DNA of 64,000 nucleotides from Charina bottae (Eukaryota > Chordata > Lepidosauria > Squamata > Charinaidae), in contig JALMGJ010000005.1 in NCBI GenBank assembly GCA_023362775.1, positions 67,409,963-67,473,962 of the forward strand, read 5' to 3'. A model generated the notes under the pieces. It did no database searches. It had not been told where the DNA came from and saw nothing but the letters and a program-made list of their open reading frames with translations. This document shows, piece by piece, positions 47,391-57,899 of this stretch; positions within the stretch are counted from its first letter, which is position 1, and each line of letters starts with the position of its first letter. Both the position numbers and the translations under genes were made by a program.

Positions 47391-48395
47391 ACTTGCACAG
47401 ATGAAATATATATTAGTTTCAGAGACAACAAAAATCACACTACCGATGTAAACATGCTTTTTAGATTCAGTGGAAATATAAAGCCTTTTAATTGTTACTT
47501 GACAGTGAATTCTCTGGAGCAATTCAAAGGCTAAAGCATCAAAGGGAAAAATATACAATAATCAAGAAGAGCTCTGAAAAGTGTATTAGTCAAGGGTGCC
47601 TCATCTCTTCTTCATAATCTGGTAAATTCAGCAGCATCTGTGCTCTACTCCAAGAGCTGGAATATGACATAAAACCATGTACACACTCAACTACCTTTAA
47701 TGTAACGAGACTGGGAGGCTACTTAACATTTTTATCCCACGTAATGCAGGTAGTATTTCATCCCTTATTGGTCCATGCCAGAATGTATAGCTGAGGATAA
47801 GTTTAGGCCAGGGGAGCTCACAACCTTTCCCTTTGTGGCCACAATGTACCTACATTATGAATATTTTGGCCTTTTTGCATAGGGGGAGCTAAAAGTTCTC
47901 AGGGAGCAGAATGAGCACCTTACACTTGGCAAATGCTTAGAACTCCCAACTGAATCTCTTAAAACTCTTGGTTACCTCCCCATGGCTCTGGCTTAGCCCA
48001 CTTCTGGATTCCGCATGCACCACAAAGCCTGGTATTGGCAATGGAAGTTTCATAGGTCTGATCTAGCAGTAAGGAGAAATATGAGGTCCCCATAATTGAA
48101 AGCTTCCTGCCAGATTCTTCTTGAGTTCTGTTATAAGCTACCATGGCAAGTCAGGTGCACAGGAAATTGCACACCTAGTTGTACCACCAGGATGCAACAT
48201 AGCTTCCTAAAGTAGCATATTAAAGAACCCCAATCATGTTAGCAGCAGACTATATGCTTGAAGTCTGGCTTTCAACAAGGCTGAACTACTCTAGGCATGG
48301 AAAACATCCCTAATAACTGCCCAGCCTGCCTGTGTTATGAGCTGCCCATACAGCTTCTTGGATTCCAGATATGGAACAGCCCACAACTGGCACAG
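47391..48395. other. Unique sequence
   Basis: No recognisable gene or repeat. Confidence 0.4.
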
Positions 48396-48658
48396 TGTCA
48401 GCCTTCCCAGATAGACCAGACAGGAAATTAGATAAGCTAATTCTACTTTATTGTAAAGCTACATTAACAGAATCTTGCAAGTCTGAAAGTACAATTCTCC
48501 CACCGTCTCCTTTACAGCCCAAGAAACTAGGGAGGGTCTTGTCTGAGCCTCTTGCCCCTCCCACTATCCAGCTGCGGGCTATGCTTCTCTTATATGACCA
48601 TTCCCTAGACAGCATCTCTTTGCCCCATCTCCCAAGGTCTTTCCCACATACCATTACA
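48396..48658 (-). mobile_element. Solo LTR (family X), copy 1
   Basis: Bounded by TGTCAGCC...CCATTACA, it shares long stretches with 50783-51055, including CAGAATCTTGCAAGTCTGAA. On the minus strand it reads TG...CA with an AATAAAG poly(A) signal near 48450. A matching 5-bp TSD is not evident. Confidence 0.75.
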
Positions 48659-49406
48659 TATAGGAAAACATTTGTGCTGCTTTTCAAAATTTGCAGTGGC
48701 CTCGGACTTCCAGTGGGAATAAGGCTGACTGAACAGCTGTGTCCGCGAGCTCCACGGACAGAACTGACAGCGGAGGCTTTTTTGGGGGGGCTCAGGCAGG
48801 CTTTTTCCTGAAGCCCAAGAGTGCTTTCATGACAAAGAAAACGCTCGGAATCATCCCATCTGTACTCCAAAATGCCGTCTTGCAGCCAGAGAATCGCAAA
48901 CAATGTTCGTGACGATCCGGTAAGAGACGACGGGAGGTGGAGACATCACCATTTCCACGCTGCGCTGTAGCCTTAAAGGGACATTAGGTTGAGCCACCCC
49001 ATTTCTAAATCACTCAATTTATATTTTTTTAAGTTTATGTACCCCAAGAGAGGCTTTATACAGCAAGAAGAAGCAGACTCTTTTGGTGCTTACCGTTATT
49101 TCTGGATTTAATTTTTAAAATCTTTTAAAGTTTTGGCTTGTTTTTCCATTTAAAGATTAAGGAGGACTGAGAATAAATAATTGCCTCCCTGTTATTATTT
49201 TTGTACTGAATTTGAAGGATTTAATATTTTCCTACACGTTGAATTTGCTGTTTTGAATCTTCAGCCTTCTGTTCACTTTCCCTGAGAGCTGCTTGTTAGC
49301 ACACTTTCTCTTGTCTCAATTTCATTCGGAAACTTTCCACCAACTTATTAACTCCTATCTGCTTGAGTTACATATCTAGGGGGTGTCATAATCTACTGCC
49401 TGAAAC

Positions 49407-49760
49407 ATGGAGGATTTCAAGGAGATTTTCTCAGAGTTCCGTTGTGAGCTTAAGCAGAACTACAAACAGATCTTGTCAGATTCCTGTCAAGCTATTTTGC
49501 AAGATATTCGGGACATTGTGGAAAATATCTGCTTTAAAATGTGTCAACTGGCTGAGAACGTTATGGAAGAAGCTGAAGATTTTAACAGAGATGGAGATGT
49601 TTCTACCAACAGTGAGACTGAAATCTTTGTTGAAATGCCAGGCGAAGAGTTCATTCTGGTGTTGAAGGGGTTAAAGCGACAGCCTGAATTGCAAATTACA
49701 AGCAGAGCTGTTTTTCTGAGGGATTGTTATGGGAAAGAAGAAGTCCTGTTCTGTGGGAGG
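49407..49760 (+). CDS. Short ORF of HAL1-like element (copy 1, truncated)
   Basis: From the ATG at 49407 about 118 codons align with the ORF at 52859: DFK-x-IFSEF, KQILSDSCQA, QDIRDIVENI, KMCQLAENVM, EDFNRDGDV, ending CYGKEEVLFCGRF. It is acidic, probably helical, with a heptad-like N-terminal half. No RRM or zinc knuckle is visible. It could be the N-terminus of an L1 ORF1p or an unrelated protein. An L2 tail inserted after CGRF cuts it short. Confidence 0.5.
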
Positions 49761-49761
49761 T

Positions 49762-49764
49762 TCG

Positions 49765-49799
<35 letters not shown>

Positions 49800-49985
49800 T
49801 TAATCAAATTTATCACCGCCCATCTCTACCACGGTAGACTCTGGGCGGTTTACAACAAATGTTAAAATTAAAGTTAAAAATCAATAATCATTAAAATACA
49901 ATAAACAGTACAATAAATAAGAATATAAAAATCCAGAGGATGGTAGGATCTTAAAAGGAGGTCATTATTAAACTAAACTTCTTTG
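49762..49985 (-). repeat. L2-type tail with (TTTA)n, inserted in L1 derivative
   Basis: A TTTA run (49764-49803) is followed by CACCGCCCATCTCTACC and GACTCTGGGCGGTTTAC, a minus-strand L2-type 3' end. The flanking L1-derivative sequence is collinear with copy 2 without this block. Confidence 0.75.
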
Positions 49986-50782
49986 GTGAGAAGTCTGAGT
50001 TTTTAAGGGGGGCAGTTGGGCTGTTTCATTTTTGTATGAAAAATGCCTTGTCTGTAACATGGAGATATGTAATGTCTTGGTATATTTCGAAGTGGGGTAA
50101 AAATTCAAGGATGTTTAATTGGATTGATAATGAGACTTTTATGATTTCATTTCTCTTTAATGATTTGGACTCTTTTTAAGATTTGTTTGATTTTTAAGAT
50201 TTATAAGGTATCTATAAGGTGTAATAATAATTGTTTGGTTTTTAGGGTTAATAGGGTTAAGATTGTTGTAGTATTATCAATTATAAAAGTGGACAATTTA
50301 TATGTTCTTGTAATTTGATTTTTATTATAGTGGACAGAAATATATAGAATAGTGATAGGAAGGAAATAAATAAATAAATGTTTTTCTTGTGAAGGGAAGC
50401 TAATTTAGAGATTTATATACTTTTTTAATATAAGGGGAAGGAGCAATTGCATTTGGTGGTTTACATATGTGCTAATGGAATGATTTATAGAAATAATGTG
50501 ATTTTGGTTTGATATAGAGATTATGGAAATTGCTGTATATTCTTGTTGAAAGTTGGAAGTCACCTCTTTATGTAATCTTTGAAAAAAAATTCTTGTGTTT
50601 CACTTTTAGATTCTTTTTGTTCTTTTTTGCTTTTTTGTAGTTTTTATCTTTGTTTCAAACTTAATAAAACTCTTTTAAAAAATTTGCAGTGGCCTCCAAA
50701 AACTCTCAGAGGCATTAATAAATAAAAAATTCACATCACCCAGTTTCAGAGATTTCTGCTAATCCATTTTTTCCTTTGTCTT

Positions 50783-51055
50783 TGTCAGCCCTTTGAGGTA
50801 ATCCAGACAAGAAGCACCAAACATGAGTACTAACACTACCTTTATTGTAAGGTTACAGTAACAGAATCTTGCAAGTCTGAAAGTACATCTCTCCCACCTC
50901 ACCTTTACAGTCCAAAAAGCTAGGGAGGGTCCCTTCTGAGACATTTGCCACGCCCCCATTCCTTCTGCGGACTCAGCTACCTCTTATCTGACCTTTGCCT
51001 AGTCTGTGGCTCCTCCTCCTCCTGTCTCTCAAGGACATTCTCACAAACCATTACA
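50783..51055 (-). mobile_element. Solo LTR (family X), copy 2, 5-bp TSD
   Basis: TGTCAGCC...CCATTACA is flanked by GTCTT on both sides (50778-50782 and 51056-51060). On the minus strand it carries CAATAAAGG, a poly(A) signal. TG...CA ends plus a 5-bp TSD fit a gypsy- or retrovirus-type solo LTR of 273 bp; no internal genes are present. Confidence 0.85.
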
Positions 51056-51060
51056 GTCTT

Positions 51061-52009
51061 GTTCCTGTTGACCAGAAGTGTTCTAAGGAGGCCAACATAG
51101 CATGGTATTAATGAATTAATTAAATCTTTGGGCATCAACAAAGAGATTACATACAGACTTCATGGAGCTTCATGTAGTCTCTTCATGAGGAAGATACGTG
51201 GATTTTACTTCTCTGTTTAATTGCAGATAGCCCATCTTTTTTCTGAGAGCTTAAGGCAACATACATGAGTATTCCCACAAAACAACCCTGTAAGATAGTT
51301 TGGCTGAGGGAGAACGACTGCTTCAAAGTCATCAAGTGAGCTCTTCAGCATTAATTATTTTGAATGACTTGTTAAAAGTCTGTTAGCCAGTCCCTGCAGT
51401 TCTTTCTAATTGTAAGCATGCTAAGCACCATATCTTCTGGCTGGCTACAATAAAACAAGCTGCAGAACCATTAATGTAAGTTTAGAATAGCCTTCCCTAC
51501 CTCATGTCCTCCAGATGTTTTGGACTCCAACTCTCATCATACCTGATAGTTTTCCATGGTAGCTAGAACTGATTGGCACCAGACTGGGAAGGCTTATTTG
51601 GAGTCTCTCTGTGGTTGATGTTTCAGTGCAGGTAACATTTCTTTCTTTAATTCATTTTTAATTAGAAGCATCTGTTTTCCCCACTTTGCAGATGGAAACT
51701 TCAACCAGAGCTAACATCTTTTCCACACAAGGGCCCTCTAGTGCTCTGGTGAATTGCTCTTTTGCATTGGGCTAGGAGGAGAATCATGACTGCAATTCCA
51801 CAAAGCATTTAATATAGTCCGTTGCGTTCCCCACTGCAATGATACTGTAAAAGTAATCTCACTTAGTTCCATGGGAGTCGGCCCCAAGTACATATATAAT
51901 TACAACTGCTGAGCTACAATGCACTTTGCATTTATTTGGTTTAAATCAGACCCTACTTTCTGAACCGCCTTCCTTCCCGTCATCTGCACTAATCCTTTAA
52001 CAGTCATCA
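51061..52009. other. Unique sequence with a MITE fragment
   Basis: About 51495-51600 (CCTCATGTCCTCCAGATGTT, GGACTCCAACTCTCATCAT) resembles a widespread palindromic hAT MITE; only one arm is clear. The rest is unrecognised. Confidence 0.45.
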
Positions 52010-52017
52010 CTCTAAAT

Positions 52018-52146
52018 CAGTGTTTCTCAGCCTTGGCAACTTGAAGATGTGTGAACTTCAACTCCCAGAATTCCCCCTATGCTGGCTGGGGAATTCTGGG
52101 AGTCGAAGTCCACACATCTTCAAGTTGCCAAGGCTGAGAAACACTG
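52018..52146. mobile_element. Palindromic hAT MITE, 129 bp
   Basis: Near-perfect inverted arms CAGTGTTTCTCAGCCTTGGC...GCCAAGGCTGAGAAACACTG have a very short centre. The left flank CTCTAAAT (52010-52017) matches CCCTAAAT (7 of 8), which now lies at 54675-54682 because the L1 derivative 52151-54663 inserted just beyond the MITE's right end. Confidence 0.85.
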
Positions 52147-52858
52147 CCCTGGACTTCCGGTGGGGACATGGGGGACTGAACAGCTGTGCCCGTGGGCTCA
52201 GCGGGCAGAGCTGACAACACGGCAGTTTTTTTGGGCTCAGGCAGGTTTTCCTGAAGCCCAGGAATGTTTTCCGGAAAAAGGAAAACACCAGGAATCACCC
52301 CATTTGCCCTCCAGATGGCTGCTTGTAGCCAGAAGATTGCAAACAGCGTTTCGCGTTAGACTGGTAAGAGCTGAGCTGGGAGGCGGGGACGTCACCATTT
52401 TCCAAGCCATGCTGTAGCCTTAAAGGGACACTAAGACTGGCCACCCCATTTCTAAATAACCAATTTGTTTTTGTTTTTTAAGTATATGTACCCCAAGAGA
52501 GGCTTTCTACAGCAAGGAGAAGCTAGTTCTCTTGGTGCTTAACATTAAATTTGGGGTTACTTTTTTAAAAAAAATTATTTTAAGTTTTGGATTTCGTTTT
52601 CCTTCCAAAGGAAATTCCAAAGATTGAGAGTAAACAATTGTCTTCCTGTTATTATTTTTGTATTAAATTTGAAGATATTACCATTTTCCTACATGTTGAA
52701 TTGGCTGATTTGAACCTTCAGCTTTCTGTTTTCACTTTCCTTTGAAAACTGTCTGCTATCTCACTCTCACTTTATGTAAACACACTTTGGAACTCTTCCA
52801 TATCTTCAACTTTTGCTGGTTAAGCTCCTAGGGAACGCCATATTCTACTGCATGAGAC

Positions 52859-53320
52859 ATGGATTTTAAACAGACTTTCTCTGACTTCTACCAAGATTTT
52901 AAACAGATTCTTTCTGACTCCTACCAAGTTTTTATGCAAGACATTCAGGACATTGTGGAAAATATGAGGTCTAAAATGTGTCATCTGGTTGGGGATGTCA
53001 TGGATGGAACTGAGGAATTTAACAGCGATAGAAATGTTTTTTCTAAGAGTGAGATCGGGATTTCTATTGAAATGCTGGATGAAGATCGGATAGTCGAGTT
53101 GGAGACATTTAAGGGAGAGAGCGAGTTGCAAGCCACAAGTGAAATTGATCTTCTGGTGGAGTGCCATGGAAAAGAAGGGGTTATTATGTATGGGAGGTTT
53201 CCTGAAGAGAAATCACAGTTTTTGAGGGGGGCAGTTGGGCTGTTCGATTTTTTAAAGAAAAAAGCTCTATGCGCATTGTGGGGATATGTAAATGCTCTGG
53301 TTTATTTTGAAGTGGAATAA
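52859..53320 (+). CDS. Intact 153-codon ORF of HAL1-like element
   Basis: Starts at ATG 52859 in the same place as copy 1 and ends with a stop after ALVYFEVE. N-terminal repeats of the form DFKQTFSDF / DFKQILSDS / QDIQDIVENM look like a short amphipathic helix or coiled coil; the middle is acidic, and the C-terminus is hydrophobic (GLFDFLKKKALCALWGYV). No known domain was recognised. Retention of frame in two diverged copies suggests it was translated in the source element. It may be a shortened L1 ORF1p lacking its RNA-binding part. Confidence 0.55.
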   Translation: MDFKQTFSDFYQDFKQILSDSYQVFMQDIQDIVENMRSKMCHLVGDVMDGTEEFNSDRNVFSKSEIGISIEMLDEDRIVELETFKGESELQATSEIDLLVECHGKEGVIMYGRFPEEKSQFLRGAVGLFDFLKKKALCALWGYVNALVYFEVE

Positions 53321-53529
53321 GGGTTAAAGAATATCTATCTGGATTGCTTTTAGAGTTTGGCTGATTTCACTTATCTTTAACAATGTGGATTAAGATTATT
53401 AAGGTATAATAAAAAAAATAAATGTCTATTTGGATGGTTTTAGGTTTAATATGATTAAGATTATTAAAATTGTTGTATTATCAAGTATAATGGCAGACAA
53501 TTTATATGTTTTTTAGTTTGATTATTATA

Positions 53530-54278
53530 TGTCTATGAAGGTTCTCAGTCATCCAGGTGGAATTGTCTGTAGCTTGAATCATGTCAACTGGATTTCTATT
53601 TTCTCAGTGGAAACGTTTCGCTCCTTATCCAAGAAGCTTCTTCAGTCTGAGTAAAGTTTGTAAGGGAATCCTTAAATATGTTTCTATGGTGGCTGTGTGA
53701 CCTTGCACCTGTGGCTAGGTCATGGTTATTTGAGATGTTTCTAAGTCCCTTTATCATCCAAAGGAGGATCGTTAAGATTGCCTTGCTGTTGTTGAGATTG
53801 CAAAATGTTCTTAATCTTCCTAGGCACAGAAGACAAAGCAGGAAGGAAAATAGGGGAGAGATTGTGCCTGAGGCCCCCACCTCTATTCAAAGAAGGATTT
53901 TCCAAGTTGGCATAAATGGATTCCTTGACCCCTCTTTCAAACCACTTATCTTCCCTGTCTAAAATGTGAACATTAATGTCCTCAAATGAGTGTCCTTTTT
54001 CCTTTAGATGAAGGTAAACTGCTGACTCTGATCCTGTGGTGTTGCTCCTCCTGTGTTGGGCCATCCTCCTGTACAAAGGTTGTTTGGTTTCTCCAATGTA
54101 GAGCTCAGAGCACTCCTCACTGCACTGAATTGCATACACTACATTGCTTTTCTTGTGTTTTGGAGTTTGATCTTTGGGGTGTACAAGCCTCTGTCTCAGT
54201 GTGTTGGTGGGTTTGAAATATACAGGTATGTGGTGTTTGCCAAATATCCTTTTTATCTTTTCAGACACGCCAGATTGA
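53530..54278 (-). mobile_element. Penelope-like element, 3' part, 13-bp TSD
   Basis: Exact TSD TTTGATTATTATA (53517-53529 and 54279-54291). Same family as 3890-4288 and 17358-18197, but longer and in single (not inverted) form. It holds the C-terminal GIY-YIG region and a 3' UTR with a hammerhead-like motif (53615-53645, minus). Confidence 0.93.
53741..54268 (-). CDS. PLE C-terminal GIY-YIG endonuclease fragment
   Basis: An unbroken frame of about 175 codons reads VVYAIQCSEECSELYIGETK (the GIY and YIG halves as VYAI and YIG), then LYRRMAQHRR with the conserved Arg helix, HLKEKGHSFEDI and ILDREDKWFERGVKESIYAN, where the last Glu is the usual metal-binding residue. The GIY-YIG domain is the endonuclease that vertebrate PLEs use. 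The RT is missing through 5' truncation, so this cannot move itself. Stop near 53741. Confidence 0.85.
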   Translation of the reverse strand: MSEKIKRIFGKHHIPVYFKPTNTLRQRLVHPKDQTPKHKKSNVVYAIQCSEECSELYIGETKQPLYRRMAQHRRSNTTGSESAVYLHLKEKGHSFEDINVHILDREDKWFERGVKESIYANLENPSLNRGGGLRHNLSPIFLPALSSVPRKIKNILQSQQQQGNLNDPPLDDKGT

Positions 54279-54678
54279 TTTGATTATTATAGTAGACAGA
54301 AATGTATAGAATATATAGTAGTAGGAAGGAAATAATTAAAATAAATGTTGTCTTGGGGGAAAGTTGTTTAGGAGGTTTATATAATTTTTTTCTTTTTTTT
54401 CTTTTAATATAAGGGGAGGGAGTAACAGTATTTAGTGATTTTTTATAATGTGCCAATGGAATGATTTATAGAAATAATGTGATTTTGGTTTAATATAGAG
54501 TAAGGGATTAATTATGGATTTTTTTGTATATCCTTGCGGTTAAAAGTCAGAAGTCACCTCTTTTTGTAACTTTGAAAAATTTTCTCTTGTGTTTTCACAC
54601 TTTTACAGTTTTTCTGTAGCTTTTATCTTTGCTTGAACCTTAATAAAATTCTTATTAAAAAAAGAGAAACACTGCCCT

Positions 54679-56474
54679 AAATACTAATCCCAAAATGTTC
54701 AAATTAAAACAGGTGTCTGTTTCAAATGAAAATCACACATATCTATCCCTAATATGAGCACTGTAGCCTGGGCAGAGATTACCAATATTTTCCATTGGTT
54801 CAGAACCATCAGAGGTGAGAAAGGCAGAATTTTAAACAATACATATAAAGCTGTCCAAAGAGTAGCCTGTGAGCAGGTTCTCCGTTCCCCGTTGCTCTCA
54901 GAAGCCCCTCCTGGTTGACTGGCCCCTAGTAGATAAGTGAAAACAAATATCGCCCTCCTTGCATTCATTTTGCTGCCGTCAAGAGAAACAGCGTTTGCCA
55001 TAATCTACAGCAAAGTTAAGTCCTCCAACGAACAGGATTTTCTCCTCCTCTTGCTCTCAGACTCTCTCAAAAGAAGCAGACGGGGGTTCAAAAATATGTT
55101 GGCAGAGGACAGGCTAAATGCAATTAATTACATTTATACACTGAAATAACATCCCAGCCAGGTCTTTATGAGGACAGATGTACAACTTAAAAAACACTGA
55201 AATGTAACATGTTTGTTAGGAGACATCATTTGGACATCATCCAGACTAAACAAAGGAAGGGTTGCAATTCCAGGGAAACCAGATAGTATGGTTACAGCCT
55301 GAGGTTTTCTTTGGGTGAACACATTTTGAAACCTAAAATTCTGGATTTTTCCCATTCTCCATTGGATCCCTTCCTTAAAAACCAGGGTGGGGTTAGCATT
55401 AAAGATCTTCTCTTATATCCATAGTTCTTTCCTAACACATGTTGTCTGATAAAAGAAAATAATTTCCTATGTATAGTGATCCTTGAGGAAACAAAAATAG
55501 AAATTGTGTTTGCATCCACGGAGCCAACTATACACCATAATTATGGCATGGTAAACTTGAGACAGCAGCAATAAAAATACACCATCTATGCAGTTAAACA
55601 GACTCTTCAAGCTTCTGCAGTTCCTCTGTCAAACTGACAGCTCTCTTAAACGGAATTGAGAGATTTTATTGCAGAAAATTGGGATTTATATTCCTTCCTT
55701 CCAGATTTTCTCAACATTTTCTTGATCTCTGCAATGGAAGGCTCACTGCAGTTCAGCCTATTTGCATGAGTGATGTGATAAAACACCAGTGTAAAGAGTA
55801 TGGTTCCTGTGTTGTAAAATTAAAAAAAATTAAAAACTGGATTTTTCTTGGACCATCATCTTGCATTAGCCCATGGCCAAGATGCTGCACTGTTCATACA
55901 AATCAAAGTAGACAGTACGGTTGGAGGTCGGTTATTAAGTTTATTTTGTTGAGTGCCTTTGTGTCCTAATATATCTAACCAAACGGGTGGGCAGAAAAGT
56001 TTACAAAGGGGAAAAAAATGTAATGACCCTTGAAGCCATGCTACATGACAATCAGAGATGACTCACGAATGTTGCATTGCATCTCACTCCCATTTTGGTG
56101 ACTTCCTTAGATATCAATTCTCTTTTTCAGATTCTAACTCCAGCAAAACTTGCATCAAGCCTCAGAGCAAGCCTTAGAGAGCCCATTTTCAAAAAAAAGT
56201 TGGTGTCTTTCAGTTCATTAATTGCCTTCATCCTACAGTCAGAAGAAGAGCAAGAAGTAGGTGTGCAAGCTTTCATTTGGGGAGCAATTTGAGAACAAAA
56301 TAACACCTGGACGTGGAAATGTTACACATTTTTTCTTCAAGAGAGCAAACTTGACTTTAGCACACCTTCTCAAAATCATTAAATGCAACACAGTAATCAT
56401 CACACTTGAGTCACGTGTGATCATGTTGGAAAAACAACCCGAATATTTCTCTCCCCCTGTTTTTGGTGCATTTT
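54679..56474. other. Unique sequence
   Basis: No recognisable gene or repeat. Confidence 0.4.
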
Positions 56475-56477
56475 ACA

Positions 56478-56645
56478 GGGTCTGCAGGTTAGGGAGAAGG
56501 CTACAGCACCGGGGCAGAGCGCCTACTTTGAATGCAAAAAGTTGCAGGTTCAATCCATGACGGTCGACAGGTAGGGCTGGAAAAGGTTCCTGTCTACAAG
56601 CACTGCTAGCCAGTGACAGATCCAGCTAAACTGAGCATGAAATAG
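56478..56645 (+). repeat. tRNA-derived SINE
   Basis: The tRNA-like head has a recognisable B box GGTTCAATCC (56548-56557) after GGCAGAGCGCCTACTTTGAA and GCAAAAAGTTGCA, then GGTAGGGCTGGAAAAGGTTC and AGCTAAACTGAGCATGA. It resembles a widespread sauropsid SINE; its name was not established. Confidence 0.65.
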
Positions 56646-57899
56646 AATTCAAGTTAAGAGAGGCAGAGTGCAGAACTCAGGAAGAGTTGCTGAGCTGCTG
56701 ACAAATTAAACAAAACAGTGAGACTTCGTATATGTAAAGTGTGGGAACAACTATTGCTCCTTAGTTCCCAGAAGTGAAATAACCAAAGATTATTACTCTA
56801 AAAACCATTCTCTCTTGCACATGTTAAACTAAAAGAAGGCTATAATTACAAAAGAGACTTTGAAATCAGACCTTGAATGATAGGTGACAGGGAGACTTCA
56901 ATGCTAAACAGCTTCTTGAGAGGCAGAAAAGTTTTATTTAAAGATGTATCACTGCTAAAAATCATCGGATGAGAATTTAAAACAGAATTTATTAAAACTC
57001 TACTCATATAGTCGATTTTTTTTCTCTAACCTCTAACCAATATATGACATATTAGCAATGAAATACAGCCTGGCCCATTTAATAACCCAGAGAAACGTCC
57101 TGATAATTTTATAAAGAAAGGATGAAATTATCAACAAATTGGGTCAGAGAAGGAAATTGTTTTTCTAATTCTTCCTGGACCAAATACAGCAAATGCTGTT
57201 TTGAGAAATATTTTTGCTAGACTGTGGTAGATGCAATTGTTTGCACAGAAGTTTATTTTCTTTAGAATGCTACAGTTCTAAATAACTGTTTCCATCAAAA
57301 CCATCAATGAGCTGGCTGCTGCAGACATCCATGATTTATGACTGGTTTTCTCAATGCTACTTAACATAGAAATGGAATTACACTACTAAAGTGGTATAGC
57401 TAACAAAGCAAAAAATGCAGAAAATGATCAAGACAGACTTGTGCCCATATAAGCCAGAACAGAATTATATGATATACCATAACACAGAGGTAAAATGAGT
57501 TTTGCACGCAGGTCTCCAGATCAGTCCCTAGAAATCTACCTGGACCTATAGGATGTTTTATGCACATAAGCCCTGATTTGACTTGGAAACAGGTACAACT
57601 CAAATTTCCACATGTTTATTTAGGAATTTAGTCCTAGGATTGCAGCCTCTCCCCCAATATACAACTGGACAACCATGCAGAAATTAGCTACTATTTATTA
57701 GTAAGAAGACAGCATATGATAAGTATAATTCATTTCCTCAGCCGAGTCTGTAGCATAAAATAGGCTTCCCACTTCTTCAGAGAGGTGGTGGAGAGAGGCT
57801 AATCCCCATTATAAAATGGTCTATATAGCGCAATCCCTATTAGTAAGCCACATAGCCTAAATCCTCATTATAAAATCTTCCCAACTTTGTTAAGCCCCC
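56646..57899. other. Unique AT-rich sequence left of the CpG island
   Basis: No recognisable gene or repeat; inferred start of STK32C intron 1. Confidence 0.4.

Larger units (their letters stand above)
48704..50678 (+). mobile_element. HAL1-like L1 derivative, copy 1, 18-bp TSD
   Basis: Exact TSD AAAATTTGCAGTGGCCTC (48686-48703 and 50679-50696). Layout: a GC-rich 5' region starting GGACTTCCAGTGGG, an ORF from 49407, an L1-type 3' UTR (TTGGAAGTCACCTC) and ACTTAATAAAACTCTT end. No endonuclease or RT sequence. It is collinear with 52151-54663. A minus-strand L2-type tail with a TTTA microsatellite (about 49762-49985) was inserted later and truncates the ORF. Confidence 0.9.
52151..54663 (+). 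mobile_element. HAL1-like L1 derivative, copy 2, 15-bp TSD
   Basis: Exact TSD GAGAAACACTGCCCT (52136-52150 and 54664-54678). It begins GGACTTCCGGTGGGG and has a 5' region of about 700 bp, an intact 153-codon ORF (52859-53320) and an L1-type 3' UTR ending CTTAATAAAATTCTTATT. A PLE (53530-54278) is inserted in the 3' UTR; without it the element is about 1.75 kb, the same as copy 1 without its L2 tail. Confidence 0.92.

Noticed and set aside
48396..51055. The two LTRs and the material between them as one full LTR retrotransposon
   Set aside because: The right LTR has its own 5-bp TSD on both sides and the material between is an L1 derivative with its own 18-bp TSD, so these are separate insertions.
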